NCBI RefSeq assembly: GCF_008364765.1
Contig: NZ_VTUY01000002.1
Span: 2,501-66,500, forward strand
From: Bacillus sp. CH30_1T
GTDB taxonomy: Bacteria > Bacillota > Bacilli > Bacillales > Bacillaceae_B
Length of the DNA stretch: 64,000 nt
Direction: 5' to 3'
Positions 8,201-16,117 of the stretch are shown here, piece after piece. The notes beneath the pieces were generated by a model. It had not been told where the DNA came from. It saw only the letters and a program-made list of their open reading frames with translations, and did no database searches. A program made the translations under genes and the position numbers. Numbering within the stretch: position 1 is the first letter of the stretch; each line of letters starts with the position of its first letter.

Positions 8201-10817
8201 AGTTTCCATCGGTACGGTTGTAGTGGATGCGGATGTTGTTTTCCGGAACCGGCTCTACTTCAGGATCTTCACCAGAACCTGCTTCAACACCTGTAATCTT
8301 ACCGTCTTCAACGGTCAACAACGCAGTACCGCCGTCTGCTTTAGAAGGAAGTGTCAACGTAATTTCATTCCCACCGTCAGCATTGTATTCTTCTCCAGAA
8401 TAAGTATCTGTTACGACAGCACCAGGAGAATCAACAGTTAACGTGATCTCTTTCGCTTCGTCCGCCACGTTCAACCCAACGTAGACAGAGTCCTCTTTAT
8501 AGTCACGGGAGAATACCAGGAACTGATCGCTATTCGAACCACCGACAGTCTTTCTATCCCCTTTAGCAAAAACATCGGAATGTGCCCCTCTAAAGTTTAA
8601 TATCTTCGTATAGTGGTCCAACACGTCATTATTTTCTACATCATCCCAGGCAAAATCATAGCGGTTATCGTACTGCGGATAATTGTTCGCTCCGCTTTGT
8701 CCAAGCTCTTCTCCGTAATATATGACCGGTTGTCCCTTCGATGTTGCCTGAAGCGAAGCGGCCACTTTCAGCTTGCCTTCATCTCCGCCTATCGAATACA
8801 AGAATCCGTCTTCGTCATGACTTCCTAAAAATTGTCCGAGTGTTGCCGTGTTATCGATTTTCCCGTTTCGAGCCGTCAGTTTATCATTGGCTGCTTTCAG
8901 GTTGCCACCCACAAAGTCACGTGCGATATCTTTGAAACCGAAGTCCAGAAGTGAGTCCATCATTCCAGTATCAAGATATCCTAGCTTGTTGTCTGCACTT
9001 GCTCCCCAAGCTTCACCAATCATTTTGTGCTGAGGCATTTTTTCCGTGATGGCGTTTTTAAAGGCCATCCATGTCGTATCTTCCACATGCTTTACAGTGT
9101 CGACACGGAAATAATCGATTGTATTCCCTTTTGCCGTTGTTGCTTTTTCAATCCAATCCGTTTGCCAATCAATGATTTGCTGGCGAACTTCTGGATTTTC
9201 CGTGATGACGTCTGGTAGTCCTGCTAATTCACCGACCACTTCATCCGTACCGACATCAGCACCTTGACGAACGATATCACTATATTGTTCTCTTTCTGCA
9301 TCCGTCGGATAACCTGCAGGACGCTTATCCTCAGCAAGCTCTCCATTGATTTCTTTTAATCCATATCCCGTATGATTCAACACCACATCGACCATGATTT
9401 TAATCCCACGGTCATGTGCTTCATCGATTAGCGTATGGAATTCTTCCATTGACCCAAAGTGAGGATTCAGCTCACCGAAGTTACTAGCCCAGTAGCCATG
9501 ATAGCCGAAATAAGGCTGATCAGATTCCCCGTTTGTTTCAACGGAACGGACATCATACTTGATATTCTCCACGACCGGACTGATCCAAATCGTATTCACA
9601 CCGAGATTATCAAGGTAATCAAGTTTCTCCGTGATCCCTTTGAAATCTCCACCCTGGTACGTTCCTCGTTTGCTTTTATCATAATTTAGATTGTAAGGAT
9701 CATCATTCGATGTATCCCCATTAAAGAATCGATCTGTCAGCATAAAATAAATGATGGATTCATCCCAATCAAGATCCGAATCACCGACAGACTGTCTTGC
9801 TTTTACTTCGATTTCAGTCGTTCCCTCATAATAGTTCCCGTAAGAATCCACTACGGTCAGAGGAATCGATTTTGTTCCTGCCGTTACATCATCATCGACT
9901 GCTAATGTCACTTCCTTTAATGAAGGATCGATTTCGAGTTTCTCTGATCCGCCTAATGAAGAAACATCCGCCGTGATTTTTTGGATTTTCACATCCTCTG
10001 TCAGTCCATCAACACCCACCGTTAAGACAGCGTTCTTGTTATAGTCCACAGCAGTTGGTGACACTGAACCCGTAACCGTCAGATCCGCTTTTTGGAAATC
10101 AAGAAACGATTCCCCATCGACTGTATTGTAAGGGTCACTTACTTCTGTCGTTTTACCATCTTTCGTGACTAAAAAGGAGTACGGGTTTTTCCCATTTGGA
10201 ATGTTGTCATATGCTAGTACGAACCGTTCATTCTCCGGTTCATATGTCATTTCTCTGGTTTCCCCGTTGTACTTCAACTCTACTTTATCAATCGTATCCA
10301 TCGCGTCGTTTGCGAATAATTCTTTATCACGATAATAGAACGTCGCATTTCTCTGATCGATGACCGGTGCCGATCCATCCGGTACAATACGAATCTCCTC
10401 GACACCGCTTGTTATGTACGCCTTGGTGATGGTGTCGTTTTTGTTCAATTTAATAAAACGATCGCCAAACTCCTTCTCCGCCGTATTCCAATCCTCGGTA
10501 CTGCGAAGAACAAAGCCGAATTGCTCTGTTTCAGGTGCCACGGCAATGTTAGCTACCGCCACTCCGTTTTCATAGGCGTCAAAGTTGATTTGATCATCCT
10601 TTACCCCTGTGTTCCAAGCCCATATATTCCAGCCGTCATACGTTTGGTCTTCACGATCATACGTGAAGCGTACTGTGCGATCACTAGACTCTGCTGATTC
10701 AACCGTGGCATTCCCATCCGCCACTGCAGATGCTGCCGGTGCAAATGGTGTCCATAGACTTAGCAGCAGCGTCAAAGTCATAAAAATCGAGAATCGACGC
10801 TTTGACCTATTTACCAT
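5220..10817 (-). CDS. Secreted bifunctional amylopullulanase
   Basis: An extracellular starch and pullulan hydrolase of 1865 aa with two complete GH13 catalytic domains. A signal peptide covers residues 1-31. A PUD/CBM41-like starch-binding domain and Ig-like segments follow. The alpha-amylase domain carries DVVLNH (about 475), FRVDTVKH with the nucleophile Asp (about 571), GEAWG with the acid Glu (about 600) and SHDED (about 665). Two near-identical CBM41-like repeats follow (about 860-945 and 970-1060), then a CBM48-like domain and a type I pullulanase domain: YNWGYDP (about 1387), DVVYTH (about 1433), MRFDMMGDA (about 1497), GEGWR (about 1527), AHDN (about 1617). The tail ends KKGKKKKKH. 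The same two-enzyme layout is known from alkaline Bacillus amylopullulanases. GGAGG lies 12 bases before the chosen ATG; an ATG four bases upstream opens only a 4-codon frame. Two LacI/cre-like operators lie upstream and a strong terminator downstream, so the gene is monocistronic. Confidence 0.96.
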   Translation of the reverse strand: MVNRSKRRFSIFMTLTLLLSLWTPFAPAASAVADGNATVESAESSDRTVRFTYDREDQTYDGWNIWAWNTGVKDDQINFDAYENGVAVANIAVAPETEQFGFVLRSTEDWNTAEKEFGDRFIKLNKNDTITKAYITSGVEEIRIVPDGSAPVIDQRNATFYYRDKELFANDAMDTIDKVELKYNGETREMTYEPENERFVLAYDNIPNGKNPYSFLVTKDGKTTEVSDPYNTVDGESFLDFQKADLTVTGSVSPTAVDYNKNAVLTVGVDGLTEDVKIQKITADVSSLGGSEKLEIDPSLKEVTLAVDDDVTAGTKSIPLTVVDSYGNYYEGTTEIEVKARQSVGDSDLDWDESIIYFMLTDRFFNGDTSNDDPYNLNYDKSKRGTYQGGDFKGITEKLDYLDNLGVNTIWISPVVENIKYDVRSVETNGESDQPYFGYHGYWASNFGELNPHFGSMEEFHTLIDEAHDRGIKIMVDVVLNHTGYGLKEINGELAEDKRPAGYPTDAEREQYSDIVRQGADVGTDEVVGELAGLPDVITENPEVRQQIIDWQTDWIEKATTAKGNTIDYFRVDTVKHVEDTTWMAFKNAITEKMPQHKMIGEAWGASADNKLGYLDTGMMDSLLDFGFKDIARDFVGGNLKAANDKLTARNGKIDNTATLGQFLGSHDEDGFLYSIGGDEGKLKVAASLQATSKGQPVIYYGEELGQSGANNYPQYDNRYDFAWDDVENNDVLDHYTKILNFRGAHSDVFAKGDRKTVGGSNSDQFLVFSRDYKEDSVYVGLNVADEAKEITLTVDSPGAVVTDTYSGEEYNADGGNEITLTLPSKADGGTALLTVEDGKITGVEAGSGEDPEVEPVPENNIRIHYNRTDGNYENYGAWLWNDVASPSANWPTGATMFEKTDSYGAYIDVPLAEGAKNIGFLVMDITKGDAGKDGGDKGFTIPSPEVNEIWIQQGSDKVYTYEPVDLPENTVRIHYEREDGNYENFGVWNWGDVAAPSDNWPTGAADLAGKDRYGAYVDIPLNEDAKEIGFIMLDESKGDAGKDGGNKTFNLLDRYNHLWVKQGDDTVYISPHGDVATGLISSEVISDDTIRLNFTMTDGLTEEALLSGLAIKDSAGSDVTVESAEITGDKTVEVKADFDLEKLPLSVTYSGRTVSAAAGWRLLDNKYAYDGDDLGATYKKGNATLKLWAPKASKVVANFFDKKDTSKPIGSVELTLGEKGVWATEVKAKDLKVKDLKGYYYQYEVTNDGVTKKVLDPYAKSMAAFTVNTEGESGPDGDNVGKAAIVDLKGTDPKKFSHASIDGYEKREDAVIYEVHVRDFTSDPSIEKDLKKERWGTYDAFIKKLDYIKSMGVTHVQLLPIMAWYYGDETNMGERELEYSAGGNEYNWGYDPHSYFSPDGAYSQDATDPQLRIEETKRLIDAIHDKGMGVVLDVVYTHMAKTSTLNDIVPNYYAFQDDKGNFLGGFGNNLATNHTMAEKLMVDSVKYWFDEYKIDGMRFDMMGDATYPSIQKAYDAAAEINPDALFIGEGWRTFAGHLSDPSLEGMGADQDWMDKTDEVGVFSDEIRNELKSGFGSEGEPRFLTGGARDINTIFNNIKGQPGNTADDDPGDMVQYIAAHDNLPLYDVIAQSIKKDPAIPENNLEIHKRIRLGNSMILTSQGTAFIHAGQEYGRTKQWLGEGVPEQKYHELEDEDGNPFGYFIHDSYDSSDAINKFDWEKATNKKKYKINTTTREYTEGLIELRRSTNAFRLGEQELVDQNVSLLDLPEIADTDLMLAYKNVSTDGTGEYYVFVNADSEARTISIEGYDFSKGKVLVDNDEAGTKPVSKKSGFTLKKDTLTLDPLTTVIIKVDEQGKKGKKKKKH

Positions 10818-10875
10818 TCATGTTTCCTCCTCTTAAATTGGATTAATAGAATAATAGAAGTGCTCTTGATGATTG

Positions 10876-10889
10876 CGGAAACGTTTGCA
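10876..10889 (-). promoter_or_regulatory. cre / LacI-type operator, proximal
   Basis: On the minus strand TGCAAACGTTTCCG matches the catabolite-responsive element core (TGNAANCGNNNNCA) except in the last dinucleotide. It lies about 60 bases before the amylopullulanase start. It could bind CcpA or a LacI-type maltose regulator. Confidence 0.5.
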
Positions 10890-10941
10890 CAAACAACTAA
10901 AAAAATGTGAGGTGATTCATAGGGTAGTTATTTCGAACTGG

Positions 10942-10955
10942 TGCAAACGCTTGCA
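10942..10955 (-). promoter_or_regulatory. cre / LacI-type operator, distal
   Basis: TGCAAACGCTTGCA matches TGNAANCGNNNNCA fully and is nearly palindromic. With the site at 10876-10889 it forms a pair about 66 bases apart centre to centre (roughly six helical turns), a spacing compatible with looping. Repression of starch degradation by glucose, or relief by maltose, is the likely role. Confidence 0.6.
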
Positions 10956-10989
10956 ATTATCTGTCTTTTTTATTTTACAATATATTCAT

Positions 10990-11433
10990 TGAAGTAGCTA
11001 TATGACAAAAGGGGGATTTTATTCCTAGTTTGTATAATGGCTCTTATCGTAATCATAATGGCTAGAATAATGTAGCCTGCTCCTTTTTGGGCGACACTGT
11101 GCTCGACTTGGAGGTCCAACGGCTATTTATTGTCTGCTTTTGGATACAGAACGACTTTAGATTGTCTTTTTTTAGCTGAAGTGGAAAGCTGAACGGATTA
11201 TAGGGGGCCAGTTTGGCTTTAAATCCTGATACGCAACCCTCTCCCAGAGAAATCGATCCAGATTGGACTATTTTCAATCCGGATATGAAAAATTCAATCC
11301 TGTTTTGAAATTATGAATCCTGATTTTGAATAATTGATCTGATCCTCCGTGTCGAATTTTCTTCGAGTAGAGGCTGCTCAGAAGCAGTGATCATTCAAGT
11401 CTAAGGTTCATTTACGCTTTGCGAAAAGAGCAC
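10990..11433. other. Non-coding stretch between two minus-strand operons
   Basis: I see no convincing gene on either strand. A 71-codon minus-strand frame at 11062-11277 lacks a ribosome binding site and has protein-unlike composition. The stretch holds a run of degenerate 20-base repeats at 11275-11334. I looked specifically for small helical partner genes of the lipase-like effector and found none. Confidence 0.5.
11275..11334. repeat. Three degenerate 20-base tandem units
   Basis: Units begin at 11275, 11295 and 11315 and share the pattern [C/G]AATCC[T/G]G followed by A/T-rich bases with TTGAA. A weaker fourth unit follows around 11340 (GATCC). A similar run with GATCC every 20-21 bases lies at 18431-18476. 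Confidence 0.55.
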
Positions 11434-11465
11434 AAAAAAATAGGAACAAGCGGATACCCTGTCCC
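11434..11465 (-). terminator. Terminator of the lipoprotein-lipase operon
   Basis: On the minus strand GGGACAGG and CTTGTTCC pair (with G-T pairs) around a short loop and are followed by TA and seven T. The hairpin begins at the stop codon of the lipase-like gene. Confidence 0.6.
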
Positions 11466-13576
11466 TACAATGTCACACGATCCACTTGTTGACGCAGTTG
11501 GATCAAGTTGTCTTTCACTCGTTGTGAAATTTCACATAATGCTTGAATTGAATTTCCTTTATGTTGACTGAGCTGGTGGACGATGTCGTCAAAGAGCATT
11601 TCCATTTCTTCATGAATGGCCATGGCCGATACATTGTATACATGGATATTGGAGTAACTCGTTTTATCAAAAATCGCAGAGTCGATATAAGGTCTGAAGC
11701 TGTCAAGTAACGCTGGAAATCCGATCGTTAACCTGGTTAATCCGTCCCGGAGTCCTTCAATGGTTGCAGCAAGTTCGTCTATCGGCTCCAGTGCGGAAGA
11801 AACGTACGAGCGGATTTTGTCGTCGAAGTCCGAGAACATACTGATAAGCTTTCCGGGAACCGTTCCACTCAGGGCAACATTCATGGCACCCTTGATTTGA
11901 GCCGAGATGACCTCCAATGTGTTTTCGATGGCAAAAGCAAGACCCGTCAAACCGCCTAGAAGCGGAAACAGAAAACGGTGTGAAACTCCCTTGAAGGCTT
12001 CAAAGGATCCATCCAAGTAGATTTCTTTCACCTTCATACCGATGAGCATGTGATCAGACGTTTCCAACACGTAATCGTTTTTCTTCGGCATCATTACTTC
12101 ATGTTGAACCGAAGCTCCTCCAGAGATGCTTGCACTTAAAGAAGAATCACGTTCTCCAAAGTTTTTTGCAAGGTCCCCAACCTGACTCTGAAATTCTGCT
12201 ATGTGACTATTCATTTGCACACTATTGGCTTTGATAATCTCATAGTGTGCCAGCATCTCGTTCACAAGGAGATCCTCCAGTGTCTCCTTCCCTCCGCTAA
12301 ACAGTTCCGGGATTTCTTTATGAAGGATGTTCTGCAGGAATCCTGTCAGACTGATAATCTCCTGTTTGAATTCAAGCAGCTGATTCCGGGCCTGACCGAA
12401 AATGCTTTCGACACTGATGCTTCGGTTGAATAAGTGCTCAACGAGTTCGACAGGTGGGGAATTCAACACACCATTGAGAGATTTACTGGCGTTTTCAGCC
12501 ATATTAACGAGAGAAATTAGATGGTCGATTTCCGAGGTCAGACGATGTCCCGTCGACGTGATGCCTATGAATAAAGGATTTCCGATCAAGTTTTCGAACG
12601 AATCCTCAAAGATCATCTGCAGGCGGCTCAACCGTTCCGAGTAACGGTCTCCTTCATGCCGGGCGATTTCCTGCGAATTGGTCAAGTAGTCCCGGGCATA
12701 CCCCAATCTTGTGGTGACATCCCCAGCCAAGGCTTCAGCCAATAGGTTCAAATTGTCGCGGTTGATTTCAATTCTATCCGAATGGCCGCCATAGAGGGGT
12801 TCTCCCGTCCATATGCTTGTCATGATATGGGCATCGGCTTCAACATGGATTTTACCATAACCAGGTTCCCCATCTAGACCAATTACGTATTTCCCACCGT
12901 CGGTATACCCCGTATGATTGTTTGTCAGGATACTGAACTTCTCGCCGATCACCGGTATACCTGTCGAAATATCGTACCTCTTTCCGGGGATACGGGAATC
13001 GAGATTCAGGGCAATGAGAGTCCCCGTTAAGACATCATAGTTGGTGAAGTAATTGGTGATGTTGTCGTAGGGTTTGTCGGAATCGGCCATCCCTTTTGGG
13101 AGAAGCGCAGGATTAAGGGTAACAGATGTAACTTCGGGATGATTAATAGCAACAGAATTGGCCAATGGTCCACCCAAAGAATTACCCGTAACGGATTTAA
13201 CCCCTCCAATCGACTCATATTTTTTGTTCATATTATTATAGTAATCTTGTGCTGTTTCCAATTGGGGCAGGGTAAGGTCACTTAATAGCTGAGCGTCGGT
13301 TAGGAGATCTTGTTTTCCATTTTCAGCTGCTGCATCTGTACCTACATAAACTATTGTTATTTCCTTTGTTAATTCATTTCTAACAGTAAGAGCGTCAAGT
13401 CCAGTCGGATGATTGTATTGTGTGTTTAACACTCTATATTTCGTATCATTCACTTTAATATATGAGTCTACCTTTTTCTCTTTATACGCATGTAATCCAG
13501 CTAATTCTACAAGATCCTGATCATTACTCTTAAAAGCGATTTCCTTGCTTATTAACTTATTTACTGGCTTCTCCAT
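11465..13576 (-). CDS. Lipase-like protein with long helical C-terminus (putative reverse-domain T7SS effector)
   Basis: A 703-aa protein without signal peptide. Residues about 20-230 look like an alpha/beta-hydrolase (lipase) domain: a strand ending ITIVYVGTD, then the nucleophile elbow TGNSLGG with Ser133, followed by strand VTSVTLNPA. From about residue 270 on, the protein is mostly long amphipathic helices, with a short hydrophobic segment (LFPLLGGLTGLAFAI) around 555. It resembles staphylococcal SA1320-type proteins. A catalytic N-terminus followed by a helical LXG-like C-terminus is the reverse domain order described for the type VII secreted phospholipase TslA of S. aureus. The gene lies 11 bases after a lipoprotein gene in the same operon, the position of an immunity partner. 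Secretion, toxicity and lipase activity are inferred. No small helical partner genes or T7SS genes are in the window. Confidence 0.7.
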   Translation of the reverse strand: MEKPVNKLISKEIAFKSNDQDLVELAGLHAYKEKKVDSYIKVNDTKYRVLNTQYNHPTGLDALTVRNELTKEITIVYVGTDAAAENGKQDLLTDAQLLSDLTLPQLETAQDYYNNMNKKYESIGGVKSVTGNSLGGPLANSVAINHPEVTSVTLNPALLPKGMADSDKPYDNITNYFTNYDVLTGTLIALNLDSRIPGKRYDISTGIPVIGEKFSILTNNHTGYTDGGKYVIGLDGEPGYGKIHVEADAHIMTSIWTGEPLYGGHSDRIEINRDNLNLLAEALAGDVTTRLGYARDYLTNSQEIARHEGDRYSERLSRLQMIFEDSFENLIGNPLFIGITSTGHRLTSEIDHLISLVNMAENASKSLNGVLNSPPVELVEHLFNRSISVESIFGQARNQLLEFKQEIISLTGFLQNILHKEIPELFSGGKETLEDLLVNEMLAHYEIIKANSVQMNSHIAEFQSQVGDLAKNFGERDSSLSASISGGASVQHEVMMPKKNDYVLETSDHMLIGMKVKEIYLDGSFEAFKGVSHRFLFPLLGGLTGLAFAIENTLEVISAQIKGAMNVALSGTVPGKLISMFSDFDDKIRSYVSSALEPIDELAATIEGLRDGLTRLTIGFPALLDSFRPYIDSAIFDKTSYSNIHVYNVSAMAIHEEMEMLFDDIVHQLSQHKGNSIQALCEISQRVKDNLIQLRQQVDRVTL

Positions 13577-13587
13577 TTAATTCACCC

Positions 13588-14517
13588 TTACTTTTTAACA
13601 ATGGAATCCGGAAACGTTAATTGCAAAGAATTATCTTTAATCCCATCGTCTACTTTTTCATTAATTAAATTATCATTAATGATTACACTGTAATTTCCTT
13701 TAGGTATAGAACTCATTGACTTAATATCCTGTTGAATTTTATTGAATATTTCTTTATCAGGTTCTACATTTTCATTCTCCATATATAACTGAATCGTAAT
13801 ATTATAATCTTCTGCTACATAATCAGCTTTTGAGAATAGCGATTTAAGTTCACTGACAGGTGTGTCCGGATCATTTAGATATGCCTCAAAAACTGGTCGG
13901 ATAGCTTCGTCGTCAGGTGGAGTTGATAGATAATAGTATGGGGTCATGTAGCCTGCCCCTCCAACATTTTCAAGTGATTCTTTCGTTTTTCCAACAACTG
14001 CATTCTCAGAGACTATCTTACTTAAATATTGATCCAGGTTATGAAATTCAGCTTCGAATAAAAGGTGGTATAGACCTCCTTGAATGGCACTCTCAATTTC
14101 TCCATCTAAAGAAGTAATACTGTCTTCTAAAACCTTTTTTTGACTCAAATCAATTGGCACTATTGCGGTCGTATAGAAGTGAACAGGTCCTGTTGATTCG
14201 ACAAACACAGTCGCACCATCAACATTCCCTACAATATTGTGCACTTTGACGTCTATTTTATATTTTTCCATAAAAAAATCTTTAACAGCTTTTTGAACTT
14301 CATCACTTATTTCTTCTGCAATTTTATCTGCATCTTCTCCATTTCTGAGTACATATCCATCCCCTTTGTAATCTTGCACTCTCACAAAAGAATCTTTATA
14401 TGGACCTGTTACCTCTTTTGAATCCACATTATTTTTTTCATTATCCATATTCATACATCCTCCAAGTAGTAATGAAAGTCCGATTCCGCATATAATCCAT
14501 TTATTTTTCGTATTCAT
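13588..14517 (-). CDS. DUF1672-like lipoprotein, candidate immunity partner
   Basis: A 309-aa lipoprotein with signal peptide and lipobox LLGGC (Cys21), so it is anchored on the outer face of the membrane. The mature part contains VRVQDYKGDGYVLRNG, FFMEKYKIDVKVHNI, VFVESTGPVHFYT and GAGYMTPYYYLST, blocks I associate with the DUF1672 family of staphylococci and bacilli. It is the first gene of an operon with the lipase-like gene (11-base gap). GGGAGG precedes the ATG by 11 bases. Upstream on the same strand lie the remains of at least three further copies of this gene (14766-15746), so it is the only intact member of a tandem family. By analogy with extracellular-facing immunity lipoproteins it could protect the membrane from the downstream enzyme; this is inference. 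Confidence 0.75.
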   Translation of the reverse strand: MNTKNKWIICGIGLSLLLGGCMNMDNEKNNVDSKEVTGPYKDSFVRVQDYKGDGYVLRNGEDADKIAEEISDEVQKAVKDFFMEKYKIDVKVHNIVGNVDGATVFVESTGPVHFYTTAIVPIDLSQKKVLEDSITSLDGEIESAIQGGLYHLLFEAEFHNLDQYLSKIVSENAVVGKTKESLENVGGAGYMTPYYYLSTPPDDEAIRPVFEAYLNDPDTPVSELKSLFSKADYVAEDYNITIQLYMENENVEPDKEIFNKIQQDIKSMSSIPKGNYSVIINDNLINEKVDDGIKDNSLQLTFPDSIVKK

Positions 14518-14765
14518 GAATGTCTGATCCTCCCTAATTGGATGGGTTCATTTAAAGAATTACCTTTATATTGTATAAAAGTCTGTAAAGTATTAACAGT
14601 TCAATCGGGTAATACTTAGAGCAATCAGATAAAACAGGAAAAAAGTAGGGGAGCAGACTTCTTTTTCGCGTTTCTTTTATACTATACATTTTGCATAAAT
14701 GAACTTATGCCTTCAGACTCATACATTTGTATAATTACACCAATTATTCAAATGATAACCACGCA

Positions 14766-15056
14766 CCATACAAAAGCGTGTTGATGGGAACGACAGCATA
14801 AGTATGTACACAGGGGTCTCCCACTGACTCTACGATCATCGAAACCCCGCCACATTTCCCACGAGATTATGGACCCTCACCGTTGTGTTATTTTCATCTA
14901 GTAAAAATCCCCACCTCTTTTTCCACTTCTTCACGATGAGACTCGGCGACCTTATCCGTTTCTTCTCCATTGTTCAGAGTACACCCTTCACCTTCGTAGT
15001 CCTGGACGCTGACGAATCGATCTTTAGTTTCGTCTTCTTTTGCCCCACACATTCGC
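14766..15056 (-). pseudogene. Decayed DUF1672-like copy, N-terminal part
   Basis: In the minus direction the reading starts RMCGAKEDETKDRFVSVQ and runs through DYEGEGCTLNNGEETDKV and SHREEVEKEVGIF, then meets stops and frameshifts, and resumes as MIVESVGDPCVHTYAVVPIN. These blocks match residues about 45-125 of the intact lipoprotein at 13588. The C-terminal two thirds are missing. Confidence 0.8.
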
Positions 15057-15059
15057 CAA

Positions 15060-15651
15060 GCAACGGATTAGATCACCTCATCACGGGTAAAGGTTGATAC
15101 AAAATAATGGGGTGTCATATAACCCGATCCTTCCACATTCTGTATGGCCTCATTCGTTTTTCCAATTACTTGTCCCTCCGCTACCCTCTCTTTGAAATAA
15201 CGATCAAGCTCGTTGAATTCTTCTTCATAAAGAATAGTATAAAGACTTCCCCTTATGGCATTTCAACCTGTCCTTTAACTGATGACACACTGTCCGCTAT
15301 CACCATTTGTTGTGTCTTATCTATCATAACCACCGATAGTGGTAGAAATGAAGCAGACCGGTGGACTCAACATACACGGTAGCCCCGTATTCATTCCCAA
15401 AGATGACCTTCACCTCTGTCTTATATTCATTTAAGAAAAACACTGTCACCGCTTTTTCGACTTCCTCACGGTGAGCTTCTGCGGTTTCATCTGTTTCGCT
15501 ACCACTTTTCACTTCATACCCTTGCCCTTCATACTCCTGCACACGAACCTACCGGTCATCCTGATCACCCTCAGAAACCTCTCGTAGCTGGTAGCCTAAG
15601 GAGAATTATTATTCCTGCCGTTCCTATAAGCATCATTCTTATACTATTCAA
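15060..15651 (-). pseudogene. Decayed DUF1672-like copy, nearly full N- and mid-part
   Basis: The minus strand reads a degenerate signal sequence (LNSIRMMLIGTAGIIILL, lipobox Cys lost), then stops, then a 72-codon open stretch at 15324-15542 with VQEYEGQGYEVKSGSETDE and VYVESTGLLHFYH. After frameshifts come LYEEEFNELDRYFKE, VIGKTNEAIQNVEGSG and YMTPHYFVSTFTRDEVI, where the copy breaks off and the next copy begins. The order matches the intact lipoprotein, with the end deleted. Confidence 0.85.
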
Positions 15652-15668
15652 CCAAGCCCACCTTCCCT

Positions 15669-15746
15669 TCAACCTCTGACAATCTCATTTGGAAACGCCC
15701 GTTCAAGAGAGTTGTCTTTGACACCATCAAAGGACAGTGTCTTCTT
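15669..15746 (-). pseudogene. C-terminal remnant of a further DUF1672-like copy
   Basis: The minus strand reads TLSFDGVKDNSLERAF followed by PNEIVRG and a stop. The intact lipoprotein ends with the matching block DGIKDNSLQLTFPDSIVKK. Only this tail of the copy remains, directly upstream of the copy at 15060-15651, which shows that the genes were arranged head to tail. Confidence 0.75.
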
Positions 15747-15784
15747 CTATACACAACAACCTCTTACATTATCCGCATAAAAGC

Positions 15785-15873
15785 CATCTTATCGATAAGA
15801 TGATCTACTCTATCACAATTATTTCTGCAATTTTGTCGTGTTTATTTCCATAGTGTAGGTCAATAGTTTTCAT
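15785..15873 (-). other. Possible 22-codon leader ORF followed by a perfect palindrome
   Basis: ATG 15873 follows GGAG by nine bases and opens a 22-codon frame (MKTIDLHYGNKHDKIAEII, then VIE and stop at 15805). Directly downstream lies the perfect palindrome CATCTTATCGATAAGATG (15785-15802). It may be a truncated gene with a weak terminator (the T-run is only four bases). No function can be given. Confidence 0.3.
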
Positions 15874-16117
15874 AAGCAAGATCTCCTAAGATACTATTAG
15901 AATTTTTGTAAATAAACATCTCTATAACGCTATATTGTACTATTGTATAATTACCTAAATATTGTATTTTCAACCATTTATAAATTAAATGACAAATTAA
16001 TCCGCTTCTTTTCTCCTGCTCCTCCACTCCTGACTTTCTACATGCCTATACTTTCCTAACCCCACATATAGTTAAGTGAGGAGATTCACCAGAATACATG
16101 AAAAAGGTGTGAAGTGT

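Noticed and set aside
11062..11277. 71-codon minus-strand frame as a possible small partner of the lipase-like effector
   Set aside because: No ribosome binding site, not helical, and it overlaps the 20-base repeat region.
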